Shown: positions 35,301-47,432 of the stretch, in pieces
How the letters are laid out: each line of letters begins with the position of its first letter
Position numbering within the stretch: position 1 is the stretch's first letter
Assembly (NCBI GenBank): GCA_025890175.1
Contig: JANPYM010000002.1
Location: 3,302,391-3,366,390, forward strand
DNA from: Ciborinia camelliae
Lineage: Eukaryota > Ascomycota > Leotiomycetes > Helotiales > Sclerotiniaceae
Direction of reading: 5' to 3'
DNA: 64,000 bases
Notes under the pieces: model-generated
The model's database searches: none
What the model saw: the letters and a program-made list of their open reading frames with translations, nothing else
What the model was told of the DNA's origin: nothing
Translations under genes and position numbers: made by a program

Positions 35301-38300
35301 CGACACCTTCGACTTCCAGGCCATGGGGCGCATCTTCCTTGGTCTTTGTCAGGTTGGTGCTTGGGGTTGTTTTGACGAGTTTAATCGACTTGAGGAGCGT
35401 ATCTTATCCGCTGTCTCCCAACAAGTTCAGAACATCCAACTTGGGTTAAAACAAGGCGCGGAGGACGAGAAGTCGCAAATTGAACTGGTTGGCAGACAAT
35501 TGCATGTGAACGCCAATACCGGACTTTTCATTACGATGAATCCAGGTTATGCTGGTCGATCAAACTTGCCAGATAATTTGAAGAAATTGTTCCGCAGTGT
35601 TGCCATGTCCAAGCCTGACAAAGAACTTATCGCCGAAGTCATGCTGTACTCACAAGGATTCAATCAAGCCAAACAGCTTTCCAAGCAGACTGTGCCATTT
35701 TTTGATAGCTGTGCTGCACGACTCTCCAAACAAGCTCACTACGACTTTGGGTTACGTGCCTTGAAGAGTGTGCTTGTCAGTTCTGGTGGGCTCAAACGTG
35801 CTCGTCTAACCAATGCCGATGGTGAACTCGGACCTGAAGAGGAGGTAGAACCACAAATTATTGTCCAGAGTCTTCGGGAGACAATTGCCCCCAAGTTAAT
35901 CAAGAGCGATGTAGATATCATGAGAGCCATCGAAGCAGAGTCATTCCCAGGCGTTGAATACCTTCCCGCTAGCTTAGACGATCTTCAGAATGCTATTAAG
36001 AGCCTCGCGAAAGAGAAGAACTTGGTAGTCAACGATACCTGGATGACTAAAATCCTTCAGCTCTACCAAATTCAAGGTATTCATCATGGTGTGATGATGG
36101 TCGGAAATTCTGGTTCTGGAAAGTCGGTGGCTTGGAAGGTTCTCTTGCAAGCTCTATATCAGGTCGAGGGTGTCGAAGGCGTGTGTCATATCATCGACTC
36201 GAAAGTTATGTCGAAGGAAGCACTCTACGGTAATCTCGACTCAACCACTCGTGAATGGACCGATGGTCTATTTACAAGCATTCTTCGAAAGATTGTGGAT
36301 AATTTACGTGGTGAGGAGTCAAAGAGACACTGGATCGTTTTTGATGGTGATGTAGATCCTGAATGGGTAGAGAACTTGAACAGTGTTCTGGATGATAACA
36401 AACTCCTCACCTTGCCTAATGGTGAACGTCTCAATCTTCCCGGAAATGTCAGGATAATGTTCGAAGTGGAGACTTTGAAGTACGCTACGCTGGCAACTGT
36501 GAGTCGTTGCGGTATGGTCTGGTTTAATGAGGATACTGTCACTCCCAACATGATGGTTTCCAATTACTTAGAGACCCTGAGGTCCGTTGCGTTCGAGGAC
36601 CTTGATGAAGATGCTGTTGCAACAGGACAGAGTGCTGCCCAAGCGCTGGAGATTCAATCTCACGTGGCGGATCTTCTTCAAACATTCCTTACTACGGAAG
36701 ACTTCATCATCAACGCTTTGGAACGTGCCGAAGGGTTTAACCATATTATGGACTTCACAATCTCTCGTGTTCTAAATACACTTTTCTCGCTCCTAAATAA
36801 GGCCGTACGAGACATCATCGAGTATAACTCTCAACACGTCGACTTCCCACTTGACCCAGACCAAGTCGAGTCCTTTATTGCCAAAAAGCTCCTCCTCGCG
36901 CTTGTTTGGTCGTTGACTGGTGATTGTCCATTGGGAGATCGTAAGAGCTTCGGAGATTGCCTAGCTGGACTAGCCACATTCGGGAACCCCATATTAGGCG
37001 ATAATTCTTCTCTTATCGATTTCGATGTGACCCTACCCCAAGCCGAATGGTCTTCGTGGCAAAATCAAGTACCCAGTATTGAAGTTAATACGCATTCCAT
37101 TACTCAAACTGATGTGGTTATTCCTACGCTCGACACTGTGCGTCATGAAGATGTGTTGTACTCTTGGCTAGCAGAGCACAAGCCTTTACTTTTGTGTGGT
37201 CCTCCTGGTTCCGGAAAAACGATGACTCTATTTAGTGCCCTACGCAAACTTCCTAACATGGAGGTTGTTGGACTAAATTTCTCTAGTGCAACCACGCCGG
37301 ATCTGCTAATTAAGACATTCGAGCAATATTGTGAGTATAAGAAAACAGTCAACGGAGTCATGCTCTCGCCCACCCAAATTGGCCGCTGGCTTGTGCTATT
37401 CTGTGACGAGATCAATTTGCCAGCTCCAGATAAGTATGGCACACAGAGAGCCATCTCTTTCTTGCGTCAGCTAGTGGAGCAAAACGGGTTCTGGCGCACA
37501 TCCGATAAGACCTGGGTTACACTTGATCGCATTCAATTTGTGGGTGCTTGTAATCCTCCAACTGATGCTGGTCGAACACCCATGGGAGACCGATTCTTAC
37601 GACACGCACCACTTATCATGGTCGATTATCCAGGAGAATTATCTCTCCAACAGATTTACGGTACATTCAACAATGCTATTCTCAAGATTATTCCGGCCTT
37701 GAGAGGCTACTCCGAGGCATTGACGAAAGCTATGGTTAGATTTTACACCGAATCACAACAACGATTTACTCCTAAAATTCAACCCCATTACGTGTACAGT
37801 CCTCGTGAGCTTACCCGATGGGTGCGTGGTATATATGAGGCCATTCGACCACTTGAGACACTCAGCATCGAAGGTCTTGTTAGAATATGGGCTCATGAAG
37901 CTCTGAGATTATTCCAGGACCGTCTCGTGGCTGAAGATGAGCGCAAGTGGACCGATGATGCTGTGCACCGCATTGCAACTGACTTCTTCCCTACTATCGA
38001 TGAGGACAAAGCTCTTGGTGGACCAATTCTCTTCTCTAACTGGCTCTCTAAGAATTACGTTCCAGTCGACAGGGAGCAATTGAGAGATTTCGTCAAGGCT
38101 CGTTTGAAGACTTTCTGTGAAGAAGAGGTCGATGTCCCACTCATCTTGTTCAACGATGTTCTGGAGCACGTGCTTCGCATTGATCGTGTATTCAGACAAC
38201 CGCAAGGTCATTTGATTCTCATTGGGGTCAGTGGAAGTGGTAAAACAACTCTATCTCGATTTGTTGCATGGATGAATGGTCTCAGAGTCTTCCAGATAAA

Positions 38301-41300
38301 GGTTCATGGTAAATATTCCGCCGAAGACTTCGATGATGATCTACGCGATGTCCTACGCCGATGTGGCTGTAAAGGAGAGAAAATATGCTTCATTATGGAC
38401 GAATCCAATGTTCTAGACTCCGGCTTTTTGGAGAGAATGAACACTCTATTGGCGAATGCTGAAGTTCCTGGTCTCTTCGAGGGAGATGAATTTGCATCAT
38501 TAATGACAGCCTGCAAAGAAGGTGCTCAACGTCAAGGACTTCTGCTGGATTCACAGGAAGAACTCTACAAATGGTTCACTGGACAAATTGTGAAGAATTT
38601 GCATGTTGTTTTCACCATGAACCCTCCTGAGGATGGCTTGTCTTCCAAGGCCGCAACTAGTCCTGCGCTTTTCAATCGTTGCGTACTGAATTGGTTTGGA
38701 GATTGGTCTGATCAAGCATTATTCCAAGTAGGCACAGAATTGACTCACTCTGTTGACCTTGATCGACCAAACTTCACTGCACCTGACAGCATCCCTGTAG
38801 CATATCGAGACCTTAGCCTGCCAGCAAGCCATAGGGAGACGATAATCAATTCAATGGTATACATCCATTATTCACTGCAACGCTTCAACGTCAAACTTCT
38901 GAAGCAGCAAGGCAAAGTAACATTCCTCACACCTAGACACTTCTTGGATTTTGTGGCGCAATACGTCAAACTGTACACGGAGAAACGAGATGATCTCGAG
39001 GAGCAGCAAAGGCATTTGAACGTCGGTTTGGAGAAGCTTAGAGATACCGTCGATAAAGTACGTGATCTTAGGGTCAGCTTGGCAGATAAGAAAGGCCAAT
39101 TAGAGCGCAAAGACGCAGAAGCCAATGAAAAGTTGCAGCGCATGGTAGCAGATCAAAGAGAGGCTGAGCAACGTAAAACAACTTCACTCGAAATCCAAGC
39201 CGCTCTTGAAGTACAGGAACAACAAGTCGCTGAACGTCGCGAGATTGTTCTGAACGATTTGGCCAACGCCGAGCCTGCTGTTATTGAAGCTCAAAAGAGT
39301 GTTAGCAACATCAAGCGACAACATTTGACTGAAGTCCGTTCCATGGGTAACCCTCCTCAGGGTGTCAAACTTGCTCTAGACTCGGTCTGTACTCTTCTTG
39401 GCCATAAGATCGAGAGCTGGAAGACAGTACAGGGTATTATTAGGAAAGATGACTTTATTGCCAGCATTGTCAATTATGACAACGAGAGACAGATGACAAA
39501 GAATCTCCGTATAAAAATGCGCAACGAATTTCTTTCGAACGATGATTTCACGTACGAGAAGGTCAATCGTGCCAGTAAAGCTTGCGGACCACTTGTTCAA
39601 TGGGTTCAGGCGCAAGTCAACTACTCAGAGATTCTCGACCGTGTAGGACCACTGAGAGAGGAGGTTGGGTTGCTCGAGGAACAAGCTCTACAAACTAAAG
39701 CCGAGGCCCAAGCTGTTGAGAACACTATCAACACATTGGAACAGAGCATTGCAACTTACAAGAAAGAATATGCAGCTCTGATCAGTGAAACACAGGCTAT
39801 CAAGTCTGAGATGTCAAAGGTCCAATTCAAGGTCGATCGTAGTGTTCGACTTCTCGACAGTCTTTCGTCTGAACGAACACGTTGGGAAGAGGGAAGCAAG
39901 TCGTTCGAGACGCAAATCAGCACACTCGTGGGCGATGTGCTTGTTGCGGCCGCTTTCCTTGCGTACAGTGGTCTCTATGACCAACAGTACCGAAAGAACA
40001 TGATGGAAGACTGGCTACACCAACTGCATTTGTCTGGTGTAAATTACAAGCAACATAATCCAGTAACTGAATATCTCTCAAGTGCCGATGAGCGACTAGG
40101 ATGGCAACAGGACACTCTGCCAGTCGACGACCTTTGCACGGAAAACGCAATCATATTGAAACGATTCAACAGATACCCATTGATTATCGATCCTTCTGGT
40201 CGTGCGACTGAATTTTTACAAAAGCAGAGCAAGGAGAGAAAGCTCACTGTCACGAGTTTCTTGGATGATTCCTTCACCAAGCAATTAGAAAGTTCTCTAC
40301 GTTTCGGAAATCCTATCCTTATCCAAGACGCCGAGTACTTGGACCCAATCCTTAACCACGTTCTTAATAAAGAGTATCAAAAGACTGGTGGTCGTGTTCT
40401 CATCCAGCTTGGTAAGCAGGAAATCGACTTTTCGCCCGCATTCAAGATATACCTCTCCACTAGGGATCCATCTGCAACATTTGCACCGGATATTTGCAGT
40501 CGCACAACATTTGTCAATTTCACAGTCACACAGAGCAGTTTGCAAACACAATCACTCAATGATGTCCTCAAATCTGAGCGACCTGATGTCGACGAGAGGC
40601 GCTCAAATCTCATCAAATTACAGGGCGAATTTAAGGTTCATCTCAGACAGCTCGAGAAAAGATTGTTGCAAGCTTTGAATGAATCACGTGGCAACATTCT
40701 TGATGATGACAACGTCATTGAAACTCTAGAAACTTTGAAGAAGGAAGCTGCAGAAATCTCTGTGAAAATGGGCAACACTGAAGGTGTAATGGCCGAGGTC
40801 GATGAAATTACACTACAGTACAACATCATCGCACGCTCTTGCAGTGCCATTTTCGCCGTTCTTGAACAATTACACTACCTCAACCACTTTTACCAATTTT
40901 CTCTACAGTACTTCCTCGACATCTTCCACTCTGTGCTGAAGGGTAATAAGCGACTTGAGTCAGAGACAAACCACGATAGACGACGTGATATTATCGTTGA
41001 AGATTTGTTCGTCACCGCCTACCAACGTACATCCCTTGGGTTGCTACAGAAAGATAAGATAACCTTAGCAATGCTTCTTGCCCAAGCAGCTCCATACAAG
41101 ATGGATAAGAGCCTTATTGACGTTATTCTGGATGAAACTGTGGTGGGCACCGATCTATCTACGGATGGTGATAAGAGGGATGAAGTGATGGGCAATGCAA
41201 TCAAACTTTCCGCTTTCAAGGGCAAACTTGAGGGCGTTTCTTCTGAAGCTTGGGATCGTTTCTTATCGGAGGAATTAGCAGAGAACTTTGTCCCTCCAGT

Positions 41301-42510
41301 CTGGGATGTCACTGTCGAGAAGAGAGACCAAGAGCTTATTTCCTTGTTACTTATCAAACTCTTCCGTCTAGATCGATTTGTTCCTGCCGCTGAGCGATTC
41401 GTCACTGCAGTATTTGGTTTGGGTCTTCTTGACGTCACTGAGGATCTAAAGCAAATTGTTGAGCAAGTATCTGCATGCCGCCCTGTTGCACTCTGTTCAA
41501 GCCCTGGTTTCGATGCAAGCTACAAAGTTGAGAATCTCGTGGAAAGATCACAAGCCACATGCACCAATATTGCCATGGGTTCAAATGAAGGATTGGCAAC
41601 CGCTGATAAGGCTATTAGCAATGCAGCTGCCAATGGATCCTGGGTTCTTGTCAAGAACGTTCATTTGGCACCGACCTGGCTACAGAGTCTGGAAAAACGC
41701 ATGGATTCGCTCAAGCCTCATGCCAATTTTAGATTATTTTTATCAATGGAATCCAGTCCTAAGATTCCTGTCAATTTGCTGCGAGCATCCAGAGTGCTAA
41801 TGTACGAGCAACCAGCTGGTGTAAGAGCCAACATGAAGGATTCCATGGCATCGCTCTCTACCAGAGGTACCAAGACTCCTGTAGAGAGAACAAGATTGTA
41901 TCTTCTCTTATCTTTCTTGCACGCTGTTGTTCAGGAACGTTTACGATATGCTCCTAGTCTTGGATGGAAGGGTTTCTGGGAGTTCAATGATAGCGATGTA
42001 AGTATTATAAATCACGCCTTTCCTCGGAAATATACTAACCTCTAATAGTATGAATGCTCTGCTTACATCATCGATACATGGGTGGAAACAGTAGCTGCGG
42101 GACGATCAAACGTAGCTCCACAAAACCTCCCCTGGGATATGCTTCGTACACTGATCGTAGAAACATACGGTGGTAAAATCGATGACGAAGGAGATTTCTC
42201 CCGTCTTACACAACTTGTTCACTCCTTCATGACCCCCGCCGCCTACGATATCGGACATAAATTGGTCGAAGGTGTTGCAGGCGATGAATCCGAAACTGGA
42301 AGCTTGATCGTGCCAAGTGGAACAACAATGAAGGATTTCATGGACTGGGTTAAGAAGTTACCGGAGCGTGAACCACCTACTTATTTGGGTCTCCCGGCCA
42401 ACGCGGAGAAATTGTTGTTGGTAGGACAGGGCCGTAGCATGATTCAGAATCTGGGTAAAATTACTGAAATGTTGGATGAGGGTGAACAGATCATGGCGGA
42501 AGCTGCTTGA
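29370..42510 (+). CDS. Cytoplasmic dynein 1 heavy chain
   Basis: Three exons are inferred: 29370-29667, 29720-41997 and 42049-42510, giving 4,345 aa, essentially the length of Aspergillus NudA. It is the minus-end-directed microtubule motor that moves nuclei, endosomes and spindles. The N-terminal tail (to about residue 1,400) carries dimerisation and intermediate-chain binding. The linker follows. AAA1 has GPAGTGKT near residue 1,933 and [17 protein letters not shown]2 has GNSGSGKS near 2,228, AAA3 GPPGSGKT near 2,593 and AAA4 GVSGSGKT near 2,935. A coiled-coil stalk starts near 3,172, with the microtubule-binding tip around 3,290-3,400 ([16 protein letters not shown]) and return helix to about 3,500. 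AAA5 and AAA6 follow. The C-terminus is short, as in other fungal dyneins. All four P-loops are intact. Confidence 0.98.
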
Positions 42511-44227
42511 TGGATATCAAGTTTAATGTGAAGGGAGGGAGGTTGTTGGGTTTCATTTGTTGTAAGATGGGAAATAAGGAGATTAGATGAAAGACTGAGA
42601 AGTTTCGTGAATGGAATTTCCGTTTGTGGATTATAGATTTATTAGTGGGGGATCTGATATCTAATGATGGTCGTTTGTGGCATGGCACAGCACAGCATAG
42701 CTTGCATGATAAAAGACCGAAGAATATATAGTAGTGTAGCGCTTTTCTGGTTACACCTCCACACTATACCCCGATTATGTATGCGTAGACCGCAAAAAGA
42801 TTTGCTGTATAGCGTCGCTTTAGAGTGGCATTTTGTATGGTAGTTGCGGGGTTACATAGCATAGTATTTCATATGTTAATGTTATATTTGCTGGTGCATG
42901 TGCGATGTGAATGTATGCTGAGCAGAATAGATCGATGTGAAATTAAATGAGGCTGGGTTCAAAGCAGATTTAGATGGAAAAAAAAGGAGAACGAGTGAGG
43001 GTATGAGGGTATGAAGGTATGAAGGCATTCATCCCCAAAACTTGGGGATATAGAGGCTGATAGAAGATTCCTAGCAGATCCATACTATACTATAGATGAG
43101 ATGAAAACGAATAGTGTAGACAAAATGGGCTGTGGAACAAGGTACAGTACACCGTGGCAAGGGTGTATATGTAAGTTAATCTTCCAAGTAACTTGGAACA
43201 TTCAACATAGATGAGATGGGGAACTCCGAGTCTAAGACCCCCAGTAAGCGAAACAAGAGCGACGTGAGTGCATTATCAGGCTTACTTTCAACAAGCTAAT
43301 CAGGAGTAACAGATCAACGCTCTTCTTTCGCAAACCTCGTTCAGGCCGCATCGTTCGTGTCTTCTGATCACCCGCATGCTGAGATTCTAGGTGATATGCA
43401 CACTATGTTTCTCCTCTCCAAGTAGAGAATCACACACTCTCTGCTTTCTTCTCCAAGTCAAGAATCATACTCCTGCTTGATATTCGCAGCTCGCCCAAAA
43501 AGCATAATTCGTCGTCGTGAACTGATTGGGCAATATCGGGAATTCAAGGGACGTACAGTCATCACGCAGATGATGATCTGCCAAATAAGCGAGCAAGCAG
43601 GGGATATTAATCTAGTTTTCATGATTGGTTGGACAGGATCGTCCCTGTCCCTGTGATTGATTGATTGATTGATTAATACGGCTCGGATCCGCTTCTTTCC
43701 CCCGGACGGCAGCCATTTGGGATAAAGCTTCATGGGAGAGTACCTGTACCGGTACTTTGGTGCTGCATCCATCGACTACAAGATTGAAGATGATAAAATC
43801 GAGCTAGCTATATATACCTTTGTAATATCGGGCGCTTGTGTGTCCTGCTCTGATCTGCTCTGCTCTGCTCTTTTCCTTTGAGGAGAGAAACTAGATAGGT
43901 AGATAGAAAGGAAATCAGCAGTAATTCAAGTTGTCCCAATGCGGTTAGCGTCAGTTGTTTGTCTATCGTGATAAGCTTTTCTTTTTACCCTCTGTTTGTG
44001 CAATAATATTAATCAGTGCGACTTCGGCCTCCACTCAAGAAACTTTTATTTATTGTACGGAGATATAATTTTTGTTTACTCGGATCCCATCATCCTTCAA
44101 GTCTCGTCTAAGCAAATGTTTACTTAATAAACATAAAATAAAGTCCAATTGATACTTCTCTAATTCTCATCCATTCATTTATGAATATATACATATATAT
44201 TTCTTGATTGTTCATGTTATTTTCTTT
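42511..44227. other. Intergenic region after the dynein gene
   Basis: About 1.7 kb with the dynein 3' flank, a GTATGAGG/GTATGAAG repeat near 43,000, a TGATTGATTGATTGATT tract near 43,655 and TCTGCTCTGCTCTGCTCT near 43,850. Short open frames show no recognisable content. Confidence 0.5.
43655..43674. repeat. (TGAT)n-type microsatellite
   Basis: Four to five TGAT/TTGA units in tandem. It is simple-sequence DNA between the dynein gene and the orphan membrane protein. Confidence 0.7.
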
Positions 44228-45185
44228 ATGAAATCCGAAGACTCACAAGATATGGAGTCACCAAAATCCCCAATGAAAATTGACAATCCGAAGACTGTGA
44301 CTCGAAGTCCAGAGCTCGCAGAACCCATTGCAGAAGCGCGAGAATGGAATACAAAGAACTTGACGTATAGATTTGGTGTGGATTTTGTGTCTGGTGCTGC
44401 GGCTGCAACTCTGGTTGCGCCAATTATCACTATCATTGACAAGTAAGTCGCAACCTTCTGACTCTTTCGCCAAATACTAATAAAATAATAGAGGTATTAT
44501 GCAGAATGCCTCCGGTCAAGCGACACTTAAAGACTCCTTACGATCATCCCTCAAGACCTTCATTTTTCGACCCCATAACCTCTTCTTCTCGAAACCCTTC
44601 GGCCTGATATGTATGTTATATGGAGGTACATACTTGACAGCCAATACCCTCGACACTGTTACATCCACGGTGTATAACAATCCAGCATCCACAGTCACAT
44701 CGGGAACCTCTAAATTCGTTGCAAGCTCAACAGCAAACATTGGACTGTGTCTCTTCAAAGATCAGACATTCGCCCGTTTGTTTGGCCCCTCCGGTCCACC
44801 AAGACCCGTTCCTTTACCCTCATATATACTCTTCACTGCTCGTGATTGTCTAACAATTTTCGCTTCATTCAACATACCACCAATGATTGGTCCAATCATC
44901 ACCAAAAATCTATCTGAGGAATTACAAAAATCTATAAGCGGACAAACTATCTCGCAATTTTTGGCTCCAGCTTCGATTCAGCTTATAAGTACGCCTATGC
45001 ATTTATTGGGCTTGGACTTATACAATAGAGGGAAAGGTGTTACCTGGGGGGATAGATGGAGTATTGTGAAAAAGAACTGGGGAATCAGTGCTGCGGCTAG
45101 GATATGTAGAATTGTGCCTGCTTTTGGTGTGGGAGGGGTTGTGAATATGAAGGTTAGGAAAGATTTGATGAATCGTTTGGAATAA
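44228..45185 (+). CDS. Conserved fungal multi-pass membrane protein, carrier-like, function unknown
   Basis: Two exons are inferred, 44228-44442 and 44492-45185, giving 302 aa. A hydrophilic N-terminus (about 45 residues) precedes alternating hydrophobic segments: FVSGAAAATLVAPIITIIDK, GLICMLYGGTYLTANTL, YILFTARDCLTIFASFNIPP and a final segment near FGVGGVVNMKVRKD. The pattern FVSG...AP...D and ...RICRIVPAFGVGG resembles a degenerate mitochondrial-carrier fold, but the PxD/ExxK/R carrier signatures are not clear. I believe similar proteins occur widely in filamentous ascomycetes without an assigned function; this is memory, not a search. The intron joint (AA|GTAAGT, ATAG|A) keeps frame. An ATG at 44204 and one at 44251 are alternative starts. 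Confidence 0.72.
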
Positions 45186-46281
45186 GTCTCAAACGACCTC
45201 AAAATTATCGCACACATTGGTTTCGTCCTTATGGGAGGAGGGGCAAAATAAAAGGAGAGCGGTTAGATCTTTCGGGCAGTGAAAATGCCCATATATTGGA
45301 GACACATTATGGATGGATATGAGTCATCATGAAATTATGGAATAGTTCGATGCACTCGCGAGGCGTTAAGGGTATATAAATAGAACGTACGTATCATACG
45401 TATATAACGGCGCGATCAGAGCGGATATGTGGTATTGATTCTAAGTCTCTCAAGAGAGCATGTCGACTTCAGTATACAATTTATGTACTAATACCAAAAA
45501 AGGCGGACAACGTCATCTACAACCAATTCCACTCGACTCATTTTATTTCACGTTTTGTTTCTGTGATTAGCGGTCTACTAAGTTGGTTTCTTCACAGATT
45601 AGTATCAAAATAATACCAGGATTCTGGCAAATTTCCTTGCTTTTATTGAGTATTTCCCGGGGAGGGAAGACAGGTGTCTTCAAGTGCCATCTCAAATCTC
45701 GTCCTAGATATCGAATACCGACTATTTGGGGCTCTACTTTGGGCTCTCAGGCCATATACTATCCTGCTTCTACCATCTACTCTTCCATTATCATACCAGA
45801 GTGCGATATCTTCAGTCCAATGATCATATTTTTGGTTCTTAGCGAGCTTGAACCATGGAAACTTGTACTTGGATGGGGTGGTTCAAATTCAATGTTACTC
45901 TGTAAAGCCTTTTATTTTTACAATTGTGCGCTTATGTTTTTGCTTTGGTGCGATTCATGAGGAGAGCTACTTTGAGATACTTCAATATCTCGAAGACGAA
46001 ATCTAAGATTGTGGAAATGAGGTGCAGGAATCTTGCTGTATTTGTATGTATATATCTCTTGTGTCCATCTTCTGGATGACGAATTGGAAAGCTGGCCTGT
46101 TTTCATGGGTAGTTAATGGGGCTCTTGGACTCGGAATGATATACGTGATAATTCTTGAGGGGACAAAAAAGAGGAAGCGGTCTTGAAAGTGATTAGCCAT
46201 GCGCCAGACGGGATGAAATGACCAAGATTTCATACCCTCATTCTCTTAAAGTGAATAGGTTTGAAAGCAAAGTCTATTAAA

Positions 46282-46465
46282 AGTGAATATAGCACACTCA
46301 AAAGAAGTTTTGTTGCACATCTGTATTTGGTTGCTATGGTCTTGTTTGTTTACTTGAGCCAGAGAAAGGGACAGTTACCAGAGGATGACTACTATAGAGG
46401 CCAAGGCCAAATCCTCAAAGAAAAAATGATCCGAAGCTGAAGAACATAGATATGCAACAAAACTT
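46282..46465. repeat. Short inverted-repeat element, copy 1 (MITE-like)
   Basis: The left arm AAGTTTTGTTGCACATCT at 46305-46322 is matched by its inverted partner AGATATGCAACAAAACTT at 46448-46465, with one mismatch over 18 bases. The outer left flank AGTGAATAT..CACACTCAAAAG also recurs at copy 2. The size (about 160-185 bp) and structure suggest a non-autonomous element; no target-site duplication was established. Confidence 0.5.
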
Positions 46466-47002
46466 TTCAACTTCAAATTCTAGCCTATCACAGTCCCATA
46501 GTTATATGATATATGGGATGAGAACCTCTGGTAGTGAATCTTCATCATCGGCAATCTAAGAAGTTTCTTATACTACCTTATGGGATGAGTTTTCTAATCC
46601 TTGGAGCGGGATCTGAATAAACCTAGATTCTCAAATTCATACTCCCGGGGTCTCCTTAATTTTCTCGGAAGATTTTCTGTATATCTCTTTTTTTATATAG
46701 CAATCACATCTGTTCTCAATAGGTGAACTTGGCCTTGGCCTTGGCCTTGACCACGACTACCTTGAGCCAAAATACAGCCAGAGATACCTATCAAGATGTC
46801 TAGCGAGATGTATACGAAGCCCAATTCTCATATAATATCCATCCAAGCCATCTTTTCCCAGTATAAAAACAAACCAACTAAACACAAACATACATACAAC
46901 AGAGCCTCCCCGGCTTGCCCGACTACAAACTCAAGCCATCAGATTTATACTCTACCTAGTATATACCTAGGATGAAAATACCTACTACCACCTACCTACC
47001 TC

Positions 47003-47171
47003 TAGTGAATATTCCACTCTCAAAAGTTTTGTTGCATATCTATAATAATTAAGCTTTCCGAGCTTAATTAAGCTTTAGCCAAAGCATAACTACCAAATCT
47101 CATTTCTATATAATTGGATAATGAACAAAAGTAAACAAAAGTTTCCCGAACTCAGATGTGCAACAAAACTT
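47003..47171. repeat. Short inverted-repeat element, copy 2 (MITE-like)
   Basis: AAGTTTTGTTGCATATCT at 47024-47041 pairs with AGATGTGCAACAAAACTT at 47154-47171. The left flank AGTGAATAT..CACTCTCAAAAG matches copy 1 at 21 of 23 positions. The interior contains AT-rich AATTAAGCTT repeats and differs from copy 1. Confidence 0.5.
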
Positions 47172-47330
47172 TGCAAGTGTATGGTTTGGCCTATGATAGT
47201 GAGTTGTGCCGTTGTGCGTTGTGCATCTTGGTGTGTGGGATGAGAGTAGATGATGGTGAATTTGTGGGTTTGTTGATTTTGAGAGGTTTTGGGAGGGTTT
47301 GGATGGGTTTGTTGTATATCTTTCATTTTG

Positions 47331-47384
47331 GGGATAATAGGGACAAGAGGGACAAAGGGGACAAAGGGGACAATGGGGACAATG
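47331..47384. repeat. 9-bp minisatellite GGGACAAAG
   Basis: Six tandem 9-bp units are visible: GGGATAATA, GGGACAAGA, GGGACAAAG twice and GGGACAATG twice. The unit length preserves an open frame across the array on the plus strand (repeated Gly-Asp-Lys/Asn), but no gene is supported there. Confidence 0.88.
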
Positions 47385-47396
47385 GTGTTTTTGATA

Positions 47397-47432
47397 TAAG
47401 GTTGTTGCTATAAGGTTGTTGCTATAAGGTTG
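47397..47432. repeat. 14-bp tandem repeat TAAGGTTGTTGCTA
   Basis: Two perfect copies and a partial third lie just after the 9-bp minisatellite. Confidence 0.88.

Noticed and set aside
30117..41438. Many antisense open frames of 60-140 codons opposite the dynein gene
   Set aside because: Expected shadows of a long high-complexity coding exon; none has its own family signature.
45583..45960. A 125-codon plus-strand open frame in the gene-poor region
   Set aside because: Hydrophobic and aromatic-rich but without any family signature or supporting exons; read as chance.
47156..47413. Open frame across the 9-bp minisatellite encoding Gly-Asp-Lys repeats
   Set aside because: A 9-bp repeat keeps any frame open automatically, and the flanks have no coding character.
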